Assembly: GCF_014196495.1 (NCBI RefSeq) | Contig: NZ_JACIDT010000002.1 | Span: forward strand, 186,001 to 250,000 | Reading direction: 5' to 3' | Origin: Sphingobium jiangsuense | Lineage (GTDB): Bacteria > Pseudomonadota > Alphaproteobacteria > Sphingomonadales > Sphingomonadaceae | DNA: 64,000 bases | Shown: piece after piece, positions 45,204-54,569 of the stretch | How positions within the stretch are numbered: the first letter of the stretch is position 1 | How the letters are laid out: each line of letters opens with the position of its first letter | Notes under the pieces: model-generated | The model's input: only the letters and a program-made list of their open reading frames with translations | Database searches by the model: none | What the model was told of the DNA's origin: nothing | Program-made: the position numbers and the translations under genes

Positions 45204-45887
45204 TCAAGCAGAACAAATATCCGCGTCGGGGCAGCGGCGCAGGCGTGCGACGAAGGCCGGGAAATGGCGGTGAAGCGCCGCGTCGAATTCCGCCATGTCG
45301 ACGGCTTTGCCCAGCGCCGCGAGGCTGGTGACCGGAAATTCGCTGATGCCGCAGGGCACGATGCCGGAAAAATGGGTGAGGTCCGGCGCGACGTTGACGG
45401 AAAAGCCGTGCAGCGTCACCCAGCGCCGCACGCGCACGCCGATCGCGCCGATCTTCGCCTCGCGCCCGTCGAGATCGTCGGTCCAGATGCCGATCCGCCC
45501 TTCCGCCCGGCGGGCGGCGACGCCGAAATCGGCGAGCGTGTCGATCACCCAGCCTTCGACATTATGGACGAAGTTGCGCACATCCTTGCCGCGCTTGCCC
45601 AGATCGATGTTGAGATAGCCGATGCGCTGCCCCGGCCCATGATAGGTATAGCGCCCGCCGCGCCCGGCATCGTAGACCGGGAAGCGCGGATCGAGCAGTT
45701 CCGCGCTGTCGGCGCTGGTGCCGGCGGTGTAGAGCGGCGGATGCTCCAGCAGCCAGACCCGCTCCCCCGCCGTGCCAGCCGCAATCTCCGCCGCGCGCCG
45801 TTCCATTTCGGCCAGCGCGTGCGGGTAGGGGACGGGCGCCGCATCGACGCGCCATTCGATCATGCTGATGTCGGGTTGGGATGCCAT
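45204..45887 (-). CDS. lipB: Octanoyl-ACP transferase LipB
   Basis: 227 aa; transfers octanoate from ACP to lipoyl domains. Family motifs are [20 protein letters not shown], the lysine-bearing [20 protein letters not shown] and the catalytic-cysteine region [17 protein letters not shown]. Divergent from the membrane protein at 46003. Confidence 0.94.
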   Translation of the reverse strand: MASQPDISMIEWRVDAAPVPYPHALAEMERRAAEIAAGTAGERVWLLEHPPLYTAGTSADSAELLDPRFPVYDAGRGGRYTYHGPGQRIGYLNIDLGKRGKDVRNFVHNVEGWVIDTLADFGVAARRAEGRIGIWTDDLDGREAKIGAIGVRVRRWVTLHGFSVNVAPDLTHFSGIVPCGISEFPVTSLAALGKAVDMAEFDAALHRHFPAFVARLRRCPDADICSA

Positions 45888-46002
45888 GGCTTCTCTTGAC
45901 TTGGCTTGTCGCTGCGATCAAGGCCGATGTCTCATCTGCCGTCGTCGGCAGGGGCAAGGCATGGCAGGCGCAACGCAATGATCGCGGGAGTGAAACGGGA
46001 CG

Positions 46003-46761
46003 ATGAAATCGCTGTCGATCGGTAAGGCATCGCAGGATGCTGGCCTGTTCCTGAAGCGGGAGGCCGGGCTGGTGGTTCCGATAGCATTGCTGTTCACCGG
46101 CATTCCGGTGGCGCTGCTGTTGCAGGCGATTCCGCCCTCGCTGCGCCGGGTGGGGGCGGGGGAGGCGGCTACGACTCAGGCAGAGCTGCCCTCCATCGCG
46201 CTGCTGCTGCTGTTCCTGTGCCCGATATTGGTGCTGGGCGGGTCGCTCGCCACCTATGCGCTGGCGCTGCGGCCGGGCATCAGCGTAGGCGAGGCGCTGC
46301 GCCACGGTTTCCGGCGGATGCCGGTCGCGCTGGGCGCGGCGCTGCTGATGGGGCTGGCGCTGGCGGTGCCGCTGCTGGTGTTCGGCGCGCTTTCCCCGGC
46401 GGCGGCCAGCGGCGTGCTGCTGATCTGCGCGCTGTTTCTGTCGGCGCGGCTGCTGCCCCTGAACGCGGTGGTAGCGGACAGGCCGGTCGGCGCGGTCGCC
46501 GCGCTGCGCGAAAGCTGGATGCTCTCGCGCGGGCATATGGCGCGGCTGCTGGCGTTCGTGGTGCTGATCTCCATCCCGATCATGATCGCGCAGCTGGTCG
46601 GCCAGACGCTGCTGGGCCTCGTCGGCTTCGCGCTGGGCGGCAAGGACATGGCGCAGCAGGCGGGCGATGTCGGCGCGGCGCTCGCGCTGTCGCTGGGGCA
46701 GATGGTGATGATCGTGATGACCGCGTTCATCTATCGCCAACTGAACGCCGCGCGGTCCTGA
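46003..46761 (+). CDS. Integral membrane protein of unknown function
   Basis: 252 aa with about five to six membrane helices (for example LVVPIALLFTGIPVALLLQA, MGLALAVPLLVFGALSPAAA and LLAFVVLISIPIMIAQLVGQ). The central SARLLPLNAVVADRPVGAVA then ALRESWMLSRGHMARLL is typical of membrane proteins related to the GDPD N-terminal membrane domain and DUF975-like families. No catalytic motif was seen. No clear operon partner. Confidence 0.7.
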   Translation: MKSLSIGKASQDAGLFLKREAGLVVPIALLFTGIPVALLLQAIPPSLRRVGAGEAATTQAELPSIALLLLFLCPILVLGGSLATYALALRPGISVGEALRHGFRRMPVALGAALLMGLALAVPLLVFGALSPAAASGVLLICALFLSARLLPLNAVVADRPVGAVAALRESWMLSRGHMARLLAFVVLISIPIMIAQLVGQTLLGLVGFALGGKDMAQQAGDVGAALALSLGQMVMIVMTAFIYRQLNAARS

Positions 46762-46767
46762 CGCTTT

Positions 46768-47358
46768 TCAGCGCGGCGCCAGCATCGGCACATGCGGCGC
46801 GGCGGTCGGCGGCAGCAGCCCGTGCAGCCGCGGATCGTCGAACGTCTCGATGCTGCGCGCGACCGGCCTGAAGCCCGACCGTATATAGAAGGGCAGCGCC
46901 GCCTGATGATCGAGCGTGCAGGTCCGCACGGTCATGCGCTCCACCCCCTTGCGCCAGCCCAGCATCAGCGCCTGTCCCATCAGCCAGCGCCCCAGCCCCT
47001 GGCCGGTCAGCTGCGGGACGAGGCCGAGAAAGGCGAGGTGGCACTGGCCGGGCGCGCGGAAATCCAGTTCCAGCAGGCCGATCTCTATCCCGGCGGGGTC
47101 GCAGGCGGCGAATATCTCCGCCTGCGGATCGCGCAGGATCGCGGCCAGCGCCTCCTCCGCCATCGCCAGCCGAGAAAACCACAGCCAGGGCTCGCCCACG
47201 CGGCGGAACAGCAGGCGGTATTTCTCAGGCTCCGGCGCCTTCCAGCGGACGAGGCGCAGCGGCGAGATCGAAACCGGCGAGGGCCTCGGCCGCTCGGTCA
47301 TTTCGAGGGAGGTGACGACCGTGGCGACCTGCCCCGCCTCGACCGGGATCAGCGCCAA
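46768..47358 (-). CDS. GNAT-family N-acetyltransferase
   Basis: 196 aa. The acetyl-CoA binding loop is LVPQLTGQGLGRWLMGQALM, preceded by GLLELDFRAPGQCHLAFLGL, and TLDHQAALPFYIRSGFRPVA is the common GNAT C-terminal motif. The substrate is not predictable. It lies 3 bp downstream of hemF on the same strand and probably shares its transcript. Confidence 0.8.
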   Translation of the reverse strand: MALIPVEAGQVATVVTSLEMTERPRPSPVSISPLRLVRWKAPEPEKYRLLFRRVGEPWLWFSRLAMAEEALAAILRDPQAEIFAACDPAGIEIGLLELDFRAPGQCHLAFLGLVPQLTGQGLGRWLMGQALMLGWRKGVERMTVRTCTLDHQAALPFYIRSGFRPVARSIETFDDPRLHGLLPPTAAPHVPMLAPR

Positions 47359-47361
47359 GGC

Positions 47362-48222
47362 TCAGCTCCAGCTGGCCAGCGGCGGCAGGCTCATCAGGAT
47401 CGCTTCGATATTGCCGCCGGTCTTGAGGCCGAAGATCGTGCCCCGGTCGTGGACCAGGTTGAATTCGGCATAGCGCCCGCGCCATTCGAGCTGATGCGCC
47501 TTGTCCGCCTCGGTCCAGTCCAGCCCCATGCGGCGGCGGACGATCGGCGGGAAGGCGGCGAGGAACGCCTCTCCCACCGCGCGGGTGAAGGCGAAGTTCG
47601 CGTCGAACTCCGCATCGTCGGCGCATTCGATATGGTCGTAGAAGATGCCGCCGACGCCGCGATGCACCTTGCGATGGGGGATGTAGAAATAGTCCTCCGC
47701 CCATTTGCTGAACCGCTCATAATAATCGGCGCCATGGGCGTCGCACGCCTTTTTCAGCACCTCATGGAAGAAGGCGGTGTCGTCCTCATAGGGAATGGGC
47801 GGGTTGAGATCCGCCCCGCCGCCGAACCAGCGCTTCGTCGTGACGAGGAAGCGCGTGTTCATGTGCACCGCCGGGACATGCGGATTGGCCATATGGGCGA
47901 CGAGGCTGATGCCGGTCGCGAAAAATTCCGGGTCCTCGCCCGCGCCATGGATGGTGCGTGCGAATTCGGGCGAGAATCGGCCACCCACGGTCGAGACGTT
48001 GACGCCGACCTTTTCGAACACCTTGCCCTTCATCACGCCGCGCACGCCGCCGCCGCCTTCGCCCGGCGCGATGCCCTCGCTCTCGCGGTCCCACGGGGTG
48101 TAGGCGAAGCGCGCGCCGCTGCCCGCCTCGCGCTCGATCGCCTCGAATTCGGCGCAGATGCGGTCGCGCAGCGCCTCGAACCAGGTGCGGGCCTGTTGTT
48201 GCTGATGGTCGAGCGGTTTCAT
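47362..48222 (-). CDS. hemF: Oxygen-dependent coproporphyrinogen III oxidase
   Basis: 286 aa; decarboxylates coproporphyrinogen III in heme synthesis. Typical segments are VSLVAHMANPHVPAVHMNTR as read near residues 105-125, WFGGGADLNPPIPYEDDTAF and RGTIFGLKTGGNIEAILMSL at the C-terminus. The start overlaps the trmL stop by 4 bp. Confidence 0.94.
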   Translation of the reverse strand: MKPLDHQQQQARTWFEALRDRICAEFEAIEREAGSGARFAYTPWDRESEGIAPGEGGGGVRGVMKGKVFEKVGVNVSTVGGRFSPEFARTIHGAGEDPEFFATGISLVAHMANPHVPAVHMNTRFLVTTKRWFGGGADLNPPIPYEDDTAFFHEVLKKACDAHGADYYERFSKWAEDYFYIPHRKVHRGVGGIFYDHIECADDAEFDANFAFTRAVGEAFLAAFPPIVRRRMGLDWTEADKAHQLEWRGRYAEFNLVHDRGTIFGLKTGGNIEAILMSLPPLASWS

Positions 48223-48677
48223 CGCGGATATTGTCCTGTCTGGCGAAGGGCCTCGCTCAGCGCGATGCCCGCAGCGACGGCAATATTCAAGGACCTAAAT
48301 CCCGCCGCCATCGGAATCCGCACGCGCCGGTGCGCCCGGTCGTGCACGTCGGCGGGCACGCCCGCGCCCTCCGAGCCGAGCAGCAACGTGTCGCCGGCCT
48401 CGAAATCCATGTCGGGCAGCGCGGTGTCGCCGTGCGAGGTCAAAAGGACGATGCGGCTGCCCGCCTGTGCGCGCGCGGCGAAAAAGGCGTCGGCATTGGG
48501 GTGCCGCGTCAGGCTGGCACCGCCCTCATAATCCATCGCCGCGCGCTTCAGTTGCTTGTCGGAAAAGGGGAATCCGCACGGCATGACGATGTCGAGCGGG
48601 ACGGAGAAACAGGCGGCGAGGCGGATGATCGTGCCGACATTGCCGGCGATGTCGGGCTGGTATAGGGCCAGGTGCAT
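48219..48677 (-). CDS. trmL: tRNA (cytidine/uridine-34-2'-O)-methyltransferase TrmL
   Basis: 152 aa SPOUT methyltransferase that modifies the wobble base of tRNA-Leu. Start chosen at MHLALYQPDIAGNVGTIIRL (48677), the usual TrmL beginning; an in-frame start at 48713 adds 12 residues. SAM-binding knot residues are in LLLGSEGAGVP and IPMAAGFRSLNIAVAAGIAL. Family length 150-160 fits. Confidence 0.9.
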   Translation of the reverse strand: MHLALYQPDIAGNVGTIIRLAACFSVPLDIVMPCGFPFSDKQLKRAAMDYEGGASLTRHPNADAFFAARAQAGSRIVLLTSHGDTALPDMDFEAGDTLLLGSEGAGVPADVHDRAHRRVRIPMAAGFRSLNIAVAAGIALSEALRQTGQYPR

Positions 48678-48909
48678 GGGGCATCGGATACCGGCCGCGA
48701 GCAGCTTTGTCACCTCAGGCTCAAAATTGCGGTTGGCAAATCGAGGGTCGCGACGGTATCAGGCATTTGCGCATGTTCGGGGGAGCGCGCCAGAAATGGC
48801 GTGAAATTCCTTGAATGTTCGGAAAATCTGGGCGATGCAGCGAAAAAATGGGCCGGTGACGGGCGGGCTGTTGCCTGTGAATCGGTAGATGGAGACAGGG
48901 GTTGAATGC

Positions 48910-49479
48910 ATGGCGACACTAGAAAATAGTGCAGGCGAAGCGTTATCGACTGAAAATGAAGGGGTCCGCAGGCGTGATTTCATCAATATCGCCGCGGTGA
49001 GTTTTGCAGGCGTCGGCGGTGTCGTCGCCCTGTTGCCGCTCATCAACCAGATGAATCCCAGCGCCGACGTTCTGGCGATGGCCTCCACCGAGGTGGACCT
49101 GTCCGGCATCCAGCCGGGGCAGGCGATCAAGACAACCTTCCGCAGCCAGCCCCTGTTCGTGCGGCATCTGACTCCGGAAGAGATCGCCAAGGCCGAGGCG
49201 GTCGACGTGTCTTCGCTGCGCGATCCCCAGACGCTGGAGGATCGCACGGTCGATGGCCGCAAGGAATGGCTGATTACCATGGGCGTCTGCACGCATCTTG
49301 GTTGCGTGCCCCTCGGCGCCGGAGAAGGCGAGAACAGAGGTGAGTTCGGGGGCTATTTCTGCCCCTGCCACGGTTCGCACTATGATACGGCGGCCCGCAT
49401 CCGCAAAGGACCGGCGCCGCTCAATCTGGAAGTGCCGCCGTATACATACACCTCCGAGACCGCTGTTCTCGTAGGCTGA
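48910..49479 (+). CDS. petA: Ubiquinol-cytochrome c reductase Rieske iron-sulfur subunit
   Basis: 189 aa. The N-terminal twin-arginine-like anchor is [20 protein letters not shown]. The 2Fe-2S ligands are in [10 protein letters not shown] and [10 protein letters not shown], the classical bc1 Rieske motifs. Start at the ATG at 48910 after GGAGACAGGGG; an in-frame ATG at 48889 is less likely. First gene of petABC. Confidence 0.96.
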   Translation: MATLENSAGEALSTENEGVRRRDFINIAAVSFAGVGGVVALLPLINQMNPSADVLAMASTEVDLSGIQPGQAIKTTFRSQPLFVRHLTPEEIAKAEAVDVSSLRDPQTLEDRTVDGRKEWLITMGVCTHLGCVPLGAGEGENRGEFGGYFCPCHGSHYDTAARIRKGPAPLNLEVPPYTYTSETAVLVG

Positions 49480-49490
49480 GGAGAGAGCCG

Positions 49491-50795
49491 ATGAGTTTCC
49501 CCTGGGCAAAAGAATATACCCCCAAGGTTCCGCTGATGAAGTGGATCGATGACCGCCTGCCGTTGCCGCGCTTCGTCTACGGCGCGATCGGCGGTGGCTA
49601 TCCGGTCCCGCGCAACCTCAATTTCTTCTGGAATTTCGGCGTGCTTTCGGGCCTTGCGCTGGTCATCCAGATCGTCACCGGCATCATCATGGCGATGCAT
49701 TACGGCGCCAATGATCTTGTCGCCTTCGCCACGGTCGAACATACGATGCGCGACGTGAATTCGGGCTGGCTGATGCGCTATGCGCATGCCAACGGCGCCA
49801 GCTTCTTCTTCATCGTCGTCTATCTGCACATCTTCCGCGGCCTCTATTACGGAAGCTACAAGGCGCCGCGCGAGATGGTGTGGCTGCTCGGCCTCGTCAT
49901 CTTCCTGCTGATGATGGCGACCGCGTTCATGGGCTATGTGCTGCCCTGGGGGCAGATGAGCTATTGGGGCGCCAAGGTCATCACCGGCCTGTTCGGCGCG
50001 ATCCCGGTGGTGGGCGAGCCGATCCAGACCTGGCTGCTGGGCGGCTTCGCGCCGGGCAATGCGGCGCTCAACCGCTTCTTCTCGCTGCACTATCTGCTGC
50101 CCTTCGTGATCGCGGGCGTGGTGATCCTCCACATCTGGGCGCTGCATATTCCCGGATCGTCGAACCCCACCGGGGTCGAGGTGAAGGGTCCGCAGGATAC
50201 GGTGCCGTTCCATCCCTATTATACGGCGAAGGACGGCTTTGGCGCGGGCATCTTCTTCATCGCCTTCGCGTTCATGGTCTATTTCGCGCCGAACTTCCTC
50301 GGCCATCCGGACAATTATATCGAGGCGAACCCGCTTTCGACGCCCGCGCATATCGTGCCGGAATGGTATTTCTGGCCGTTCTACGCGATCCTGCGTGCGT
50401 TCACGGTGGACTTCTTCTTCATTCCGGCCAAGCTGCTGGGCGTGCTGGCGATGTTCGCCTCCATCCTGCTGCTGTTCTTCCTGCCCTGGCTCGACACCTC
50501 GCCGGTGCGGTCGGGCAACTACCGGCCGCTGTTCAGGAAGTTCTTCCTGATCCTGCTGGTGGACGTGCTGGTGCTCGGCTATTGCGGCGGCGCCCCGGCG
50601 GAAGAGCCCTATGTGATGATCTCGCAGATCGCGTCCGCTTATTATTTCGCGCACTTCCTCATCATCCTGCCGCTCATCGCGGCATTTGAAAAGCCGCTGC
50701 CTCTGCCCGGTTCCATCACCGAAGCGGTGCTGGCCGGGCATGGCGGGGCCGATCACGAAGCCGTGGGCGAGCCCGCCCCGGTTCCGGCGGAATAA
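49491..50795 (+). CDS. petB: Cytochrome b of the bc1 complex
   Basis: 434 aa, eight membrane helices. The quinol-site PEWY motif is present ([17 protein letters not shown]), as are the heme-binding helices ([55 protein letters not shown]). It starts 11 bp after petA and ends 14 bp before petC. Confidence 0.97.
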   Translation: MSFPWAKEYTPKVPLMKWIDDRLPLPRFVYGAIGGGYPVPRNLNFFWNFGVLSGLALVIQIVTGIIMAMHYGANDLVAFATVEHTMRDVNSGWLMRYAHANGASFFFIVVYLHIFRGLYYGSYKAPREMVWLLGLVIFLLMMATAFMGYVLPWGQMSYWGAKVITGLFGAIPVVGEPIQTWLLGGFAPGNAALNRFFSLHYLLPFVIAGVVILHIWALHIPGSSNPTGVEVKGPQDTVPFHPYYTAKDGFGAGIFFIAFAFMVYFAPNFLGHPDNYIEANPLSTPAHIVPEWYFWPFYAILRAFTVDFFFIPAKLLGVLAMFASILLLFFLPWLDTSPVRSGNYRPLFRKFFLILLVDVLVLGYCGGAPAEEPYVMISQIASAYYFAHFLIILPLIAAFEKPLPLPGSITEAVLAGHGGADHEAVGEPAPVPAE

Positions 50796-50809
50796 GGGGA
50801 GGCAGGATA

Positions 50810-51655
50810 ATGGTGCGTTTCTTTGCATTTCTGGTCGGCCTGTTCTTTGCCGGTTGGCTGTTGGTTTCGTTCGTCGCGGGCGGCATCGCTTATGTAAGCG
50901 AGCCGCCGGCTCCCACGGCCGAGCATGAGTTCCATCTGGCGCCCAAGCATGTGTCGTTCAGCTTCGACGGCCCGTTCGGCCATTATGACAAGCAGCAGCT
51001 GCAACGCGGCTTTCAGGTGTACAAGGAGGTCTGCGCGGCCTGCCACAGCCTGAAGTTCGTGGCGTTCCGCGACCTGAAGGACCTCGGCTACAACGAGGCC
51101 GAGATCAAGGCGATCGCCAAGAGCTGGCCGATCAAGACCCCGGACGTCGACCCCGCCACCGGCGAGGCGACCACCCGCGATCCGGTTCCGTCCGATCATT
51201 TCCCCAAGCCCTTCGCCAACAATGTGGCGGCGGCTGCGGCGAACAACAATGCGATCCCGCCGGATCTCTCGCTGATGACCAAGGCCCGCCATCACGGCAC
51301 CGCCTATGTCTATTCGCTGCTGACGGGCTTCCAGAACCAGCCGGCCGAGCTGCTGCGCCGCTTCCCGGACAGCAAGACGCCGTCGGGGCTGCACTACAAC
51401 CCCTATTTCGCCAACCTCAACCTGGCGATGGCGCCGCCGCTGACGTCGGACGGGCAGGTCACCTATGGCGACGATCAGCCCAAGCCGACGATCGACCAGA
51501 TGGCGCAGGACGTCTCGGCCTTCCTGACCTGGACCGCCGAACCGAAGATGGAGAACCGCAAGAGCGCAGGCGTCGCGGTGCTGTTCTTCCTGATCATCGC
51601 GACGGGGCTGGCCTTCATGTCCTACCGGCAGGTCTGGAGCGGCGTGAAGCACTGA
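50810..51655 (+). CDS. petC: Cytochrome c1 of the bc1 complex
   Basis: 281 aa. Signal/anchor helix at the N-terminus, heme-c motif CAACHS near residue 75 (VYKEVCAACHSLKFVAFRD), NPYFANLNLAMAPPL bearing the axial Met, and a C-terminal membrane anchor (GVAVLFFLIIATGLAFMSYR). Last gene of petABC; a terminator follows at 51698. Confidence 0.96.
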   Translation: MVRFFAFLVGLFFAGWLLVSFVAGGIAYVSEPPAPTAEHEFHLAPKHVSFSFDGPFGHYDKQQLQRGFQVYKEVCAACHSLKFVAFRDLKDLGYNEAEIKAIAKSWPIKTPDVDPATGEATTRDPVPSDHFPKPFANNVAAAAANNNAIPPDLSLMTKARHHGTAYVYSLLTGFQNQPAELLRRFPDSKTPSGLHYNPYFANLNLAMAPPLTSDGQVTYGDDQPKPTIDQMAQDVSAFLTWTAEPKMENRKSAGVAVLFFLIIATGLAFMSYRQVWSGVKH

Positions 51656-51697
51656 CAGAAGCGCCCGCCGCGCTCGCGGCGTTGCGGTAAGGAAAAG

Positions 51698-51730
51698 AAG
51701 GCATGCTCCTGAGCGGGGCATGCCTTTTTT
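51698..51730 (+). terminator. Terminator of petABC
   Basis: Perfect 9 bp stem AAGGCATGC / GCATGCCTT with an 11 nt loop, followed by TTTT, 43 bp after petC. Confidence 0.92.
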
Positions 51731-51824
51731 CGTGGGCGATTCCGTTGGTTCGGGTGGGAGGCGGCGGCGGGCCCGCCTTGAGTCGGTGTAGGGTCTTTGG
51801 CTCTACCGTCCCCTCCGCCTCTAT

Positions 51825-51902
51825 CGTCACCCCGGCGAAGGCCGGGGTTTTAGGCCATGTCGCGCGCGGCCTCCTGAGATGCCAGCCTGCGCTGGCATGA
51901 CG
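51825..51902. repeat. Palindromic intergenic repeat, family II, copy 3
   Basis: CCCCGGCGAAGGCCGGGG hairpin, a linker with GGCCATGTCGCGCGCGG and the ATGCCAGCCTGCGCTGGCAT hairpin, ending CATGACG. Same orientation as copy 1. Confidence 0.85.
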
Positions 51903-51946
51903 AAGAATGAGCGTCTGATTTGGGTGAAAAGCGGACGTGCCACGTC

Positions 51947-52047
51947 CGTTCGCCTTGAGCTTGTCGACCCGAAGAGCGACCGAAGGCCAATGGCTGCCTT
52001 TCTCTTTGGACAAGAAGGACAGGGCTTCGACAAGCTCAGCCCGAACG
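51947..52047. repeat. Palindromic intergenic repeat, family I, copy 3 (inverted)
   Basis: Arms CGTTCGCCTTGAGCTTGTCG and CTTCGACAAGCTCAG then CCCGAACG, inner GGCTGCCTTTCTCTTTGG as reverse complement of the centre of copies 1 and 2. Confidence 0.85.
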
Positions 52048-52324
52048 GTTTCTTGTATCGTCCTTATGTGTCAACTCTTGGCCGCAACCATGCATTCGGC
52101 ATGGTCGTTTCCATTCTGCGTCGTTTCCCGATGCGTTTCCTGATCCCGTTGAGGTAGGCTCTGTTCCCCTGACCGCCTGCGCGTCGGCCATCCTCCTCCA
52201 CACGCGCCAAGCCAAAGGTCGCACGCCGTTTTCGTCCTCCGCTCCCGCTCCGTCAGTGCCGGAACGAAACACCTCCCGGTTTGCCGCTTGTTAACCATAT
52301 CTCCACTGTTGCGGCCTATTTCAG
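52048..52324. other. Non-coding stretch before the nonulosonate operon
   Basis: 277 bp in which I see no gene and no clear promoter. Base composition is lower in GC than the genes around it. A TTAACCATAT segment near 52271 resembles the CtrA half-site at 21508 but lacks the second half. Confidence 0.5.
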
Positions 52325-53092
52325 GTGTCGGAAATTGCAACGGAATCCGGCTGGCCGACCTTCGATATGACCGATATTGCCCCTCTTCTGCGCGACGTGG
52401 TCCGCTTCATCGAGGAAGCGTTGCCCGCCCTGCGGGAGCGCCGCTACGATATCGTCTGGAAGCCGGACGGCAGCCCGGTGACCGCCGCCGACGTCTATCT
52501 GGAACAGGGTATAGCAGATCTGCTGCGCGCGCGGCTCGGCGATCTGGCCTTCATCGGCGAGGAAAGCTGGCAGGCTGGCGCGCCTATCGGCCGGCAATGG
52601 CGCGCGGTGCTGGACCCGATCGACGGCACCGAGAATTTCTGCTCCGGCCTCAAGGAATGGGGCACGTCGCTGTCCATCTGGCGCGGCGATGTTCACGCAG
52701 GCAGCCTGCTGATGATGCCCGAACTGGGCGAGGTCATGATGAGCGGCGCCATTCCCCGCATCCCCCGGTCCCGCATCGTCGGCTTTTCCTCTTCTTGGAA
52801 CGAAGCGATCGGCCAAGGTCTGGCGCGCGAGCCGGAGGGCCGGATCATGGGCTGCGCGGTCTATAATCTCTTCAACGTCATTCGCGGCGCCTTCGCGCGC
52901 TTCGTCAATCCCAAGGGCGCCCGGTCCTGGGATCTGCTGGCAGGCGTCGCCCTCGCGCATGAGGCCGGTTGCGGCGTGCTTATCAACGACAGGGACTATG
53001 ATGGACGATTTCTTGAGCCAGATCAGCGCTATCGAGTCGACATATGTCACCGATACGATCTTCATTCTGGGCAAAGGGCCGTCGGCGGATAA
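52325..53092 (+). CDS. Inositol-monophosphatase-family phosphatase (CysQ/SuhB-like)
   Basis: 255 aa. The metal-binding motifs are complete: FIGEESW (GEE), DPIDGTENFCSG (DPIDGT) and GARSWDLLAGVALAHEAGCG (WD). This superfamily removes phosphate from inositol phosphates, PAP or sugar phosphates. Its downstream overlap of 95 bp with the NeuB fusion suggests a sugar-phosphate step in the same pathway (inference). The start is uncertain: GTG at 52325, or ATG at 52367 beginning MTDIAPLLRDVV. Confidence 0.82.
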   Translation: MSEIATESGWPTFDMTDIAPLLRDVVRFIEEALPALRERRYDIVWKPDGSPVTAADVYLEQGIADLLRARLGDLAFIGEESWQAGAPIGRQWRAVLDPIDGTENFCSGLKEWGTSLSIWRGDVHAGSLLMMPELGEVMMSGAIPRIPRSRIVGFSSSWNEAIGQGLAREPEGRIMGCAVYNLFNVIRGAFARFVNPKGARSWDLLAGVALAHEAGCGVLINDRDYDGRFLEPDQRYRVDICHRYDLHSGQRAVGG

Positions 53093-54569
53093 GGTTCCCT
53101 CCGCCGTCTATGACGGGTCGCTGGTCATCGGCGTCAACGATGCCGAGCGGATCCGCCCGACGGACATCAGCATCTTCCATGCCGACTGGGTGAAGCGCGA
53201 GCTGGAGGCATCCGGCCCGCGCGCCGAGCTCTATCTGACCTCCACCGATTTCCGCCCCGAAGGCGCGCGCGTGCTGCATATGCCGCATGCCGCGCTGGGG
53301 CAGGAATCGAACGACCTGATGATGCAGCGGCTGCTCTCCGGCCCCTTCGTCATCGAGGACGTGCTGCTCATCTCCGCGCTCAAGGTCGCGCTGGAGGTGG
53401 CGCGGCTGCGCGGCCGCCCGCAAAAAGTCTATCTGGTCGGCTTCGACTTCACGCCGGAGGCCGGCTATGCGCGGATCGAGGGCGGGCAATATAGCGCGGG
53501 CGACCTGCGCAGCCGCCGCCTCGTCATCGGCATGCAGGAAAATTTCCTGCTGAACGCGCTCTACATGCTGCGCGGCAGCGAGGTGGACGTGATCCATGTC
53601 GGCAACCGCAATTATTCGCAGCTGCCGCCCGAGGAGCTGGCCGCCGAATTCCTGCCCATGGGCCGGGGCGCGAACGAACCGGACTGGAAGGTGTCGGTCG
53701 TCGCCGAGCTGACGACCAATCATTTCGGCAACCGCACCCGGCTGGAGCGGATGGTGCGCGCGGCCCGTGCGGCAGGCGCGGATTTCGTCAAGGTGCAGAA
53801 GCGCGACGTCAACAGCTTCTATTCGCCGGAGCAGCTGGCCGCGCCCTATAAGTCGCCCTTCGGCACGACCTTCGCCGACTATCGCCAGCAACTGGAGCTG
53901 TCCGGCGAGGATTTCGCCTTTCTCGATACGCTGTGCAAGCGGATCGGCATCCGCTGGTTCGCCTCGATCCTGGATGAGCCGTCCTATCGCTTCATTCTCG
54001 ATTATGAGCCGGAGCTGGTGAAGCTGCCCTCGACCATTTCGGAGCATACCGACTATCTCGCCCGCGTCGCCTCCTCTGCCCGCCATGCGGTGGTGCTGTC
54101 GACCGGCATGACCGACCGCGCGTTCGAGGCATGGGCGCTGGAAACCTTCGCGCGGGTGCCGCGCCTCTATCTGATGCAGGCGAACTCGGCCTATCCGACG
54201 CCTGCGCAGGATTGCAATGTCGGCGTGGTGCGCCATTATGCGGCGCTGGCCGAGGATCACCCCCACATCGTCCCCGCCTATTCCAGCCATGACGAGGGCT
54301 GGTTCGGTTCCGCGCTCGCCGTCGCCGCGGGCGCGCGGATGGTGGAGAAGCATGTGAAGTGCGGCAATACCGAATGGGCGCATTTCGACGCTGTGGCGCT
54401 CGACCTTACCACCTCGGATTTCCGCGACTATGTGGCCCGGATGCGCGAGGCGGAGATCGTGCTGGGATCGGGCGAGAAGATCGTCGCGCCCAGTGAGCAT
54501 CACAAATATCGGCGCCCGGTCGAACCGCGCCATTTCGTGCCCCAGCAAAGAGCGAGCCTGAGCCGATGA
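52998..54569 (+). CDS. Fusion of DUF115/GT42-like domain with NeuB-type nonulosonic acid synthase
   Basis: 523 aa with two parts. Residues about 12-215 begin with DTIFILGKGPSADKVP and contain ALEVARLRGRPQKVYLVGFD, a pattern like the DUF115 (MptE/Maf) and GT42 sialyltransferase folds. Residues about 228-510 are a NeuB domain: VSVVAELTTNHFGNRTRLER, ADFVKVQKRDVNSFYSPEQL, VVLSTGMTDRAF, MQANSAYPTP, AYSSHDEGWFGSALAVAAGA and RMVEKHVKC. NeuB condenses PEP with a hexosamine to a nine-carbon acid. The C-terminal SAF (antifreeze-like) domain of canonical NeuB is absent. ATG at 52998 or 53001. The cytidylyltransferase gene overlaps its end by 4 bp. Confidence 0.8.
   Translation: MMDDFLSQISAIESTYVTDTIFILGKGPSADKVPSAVYDGSLVIGVNDAERIRPTDISIFHADWVKRELEASGPRAELYLTSTDFRPEGARVLHMPHAALGQESNDLMMQRLLSGPFVIEDVLLISALKVALEVARLRGRPQKVYLVGFDFTPEAGYARIEGGQYSAGDLRSRRLVIGMQENFLLNALYMLRGSEVDVIHVGNRNYSQLPPEELAAEFLPMGRGANEPDWKVSVVAELTTNHFGNRTRLERMVRAARAAGADFVKVQKRDVNSFYSPEQLAAPYKSPFGTTFADYRQQLELSGEDFAFLDTLCKRIGIRWFASILDEPSYRFILDYEPELVKLPSTISEHTDYLARVASSARHAVVLSTGMTDRAFEAWALETFARVPRLYLMQANSAYPTPAQDCNVGVVRHYAALAEDHPHIVPAYSSHDEGWFGSALAVAAGARMVEKHVKCGNTEWAHFDAVALDLTTSDFRDYVARMREAEIVLGSGEKIVAPSEHHKYRRPVEPRHFVPQQRASLSR

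Noticed and set aside
49380..50828. 482-codon minus-strand open frame opposite cytochrome b
   Set aside because: Antisense to petB, rich in His/Arg/Glu, no recognisable protein.
52048..52324. Possible gene remnant or phage scar before the IMPase-like gene
   Set aside because: No coding frame with similarity, no direct repeats or integrase nearby; nothing supports a scar.
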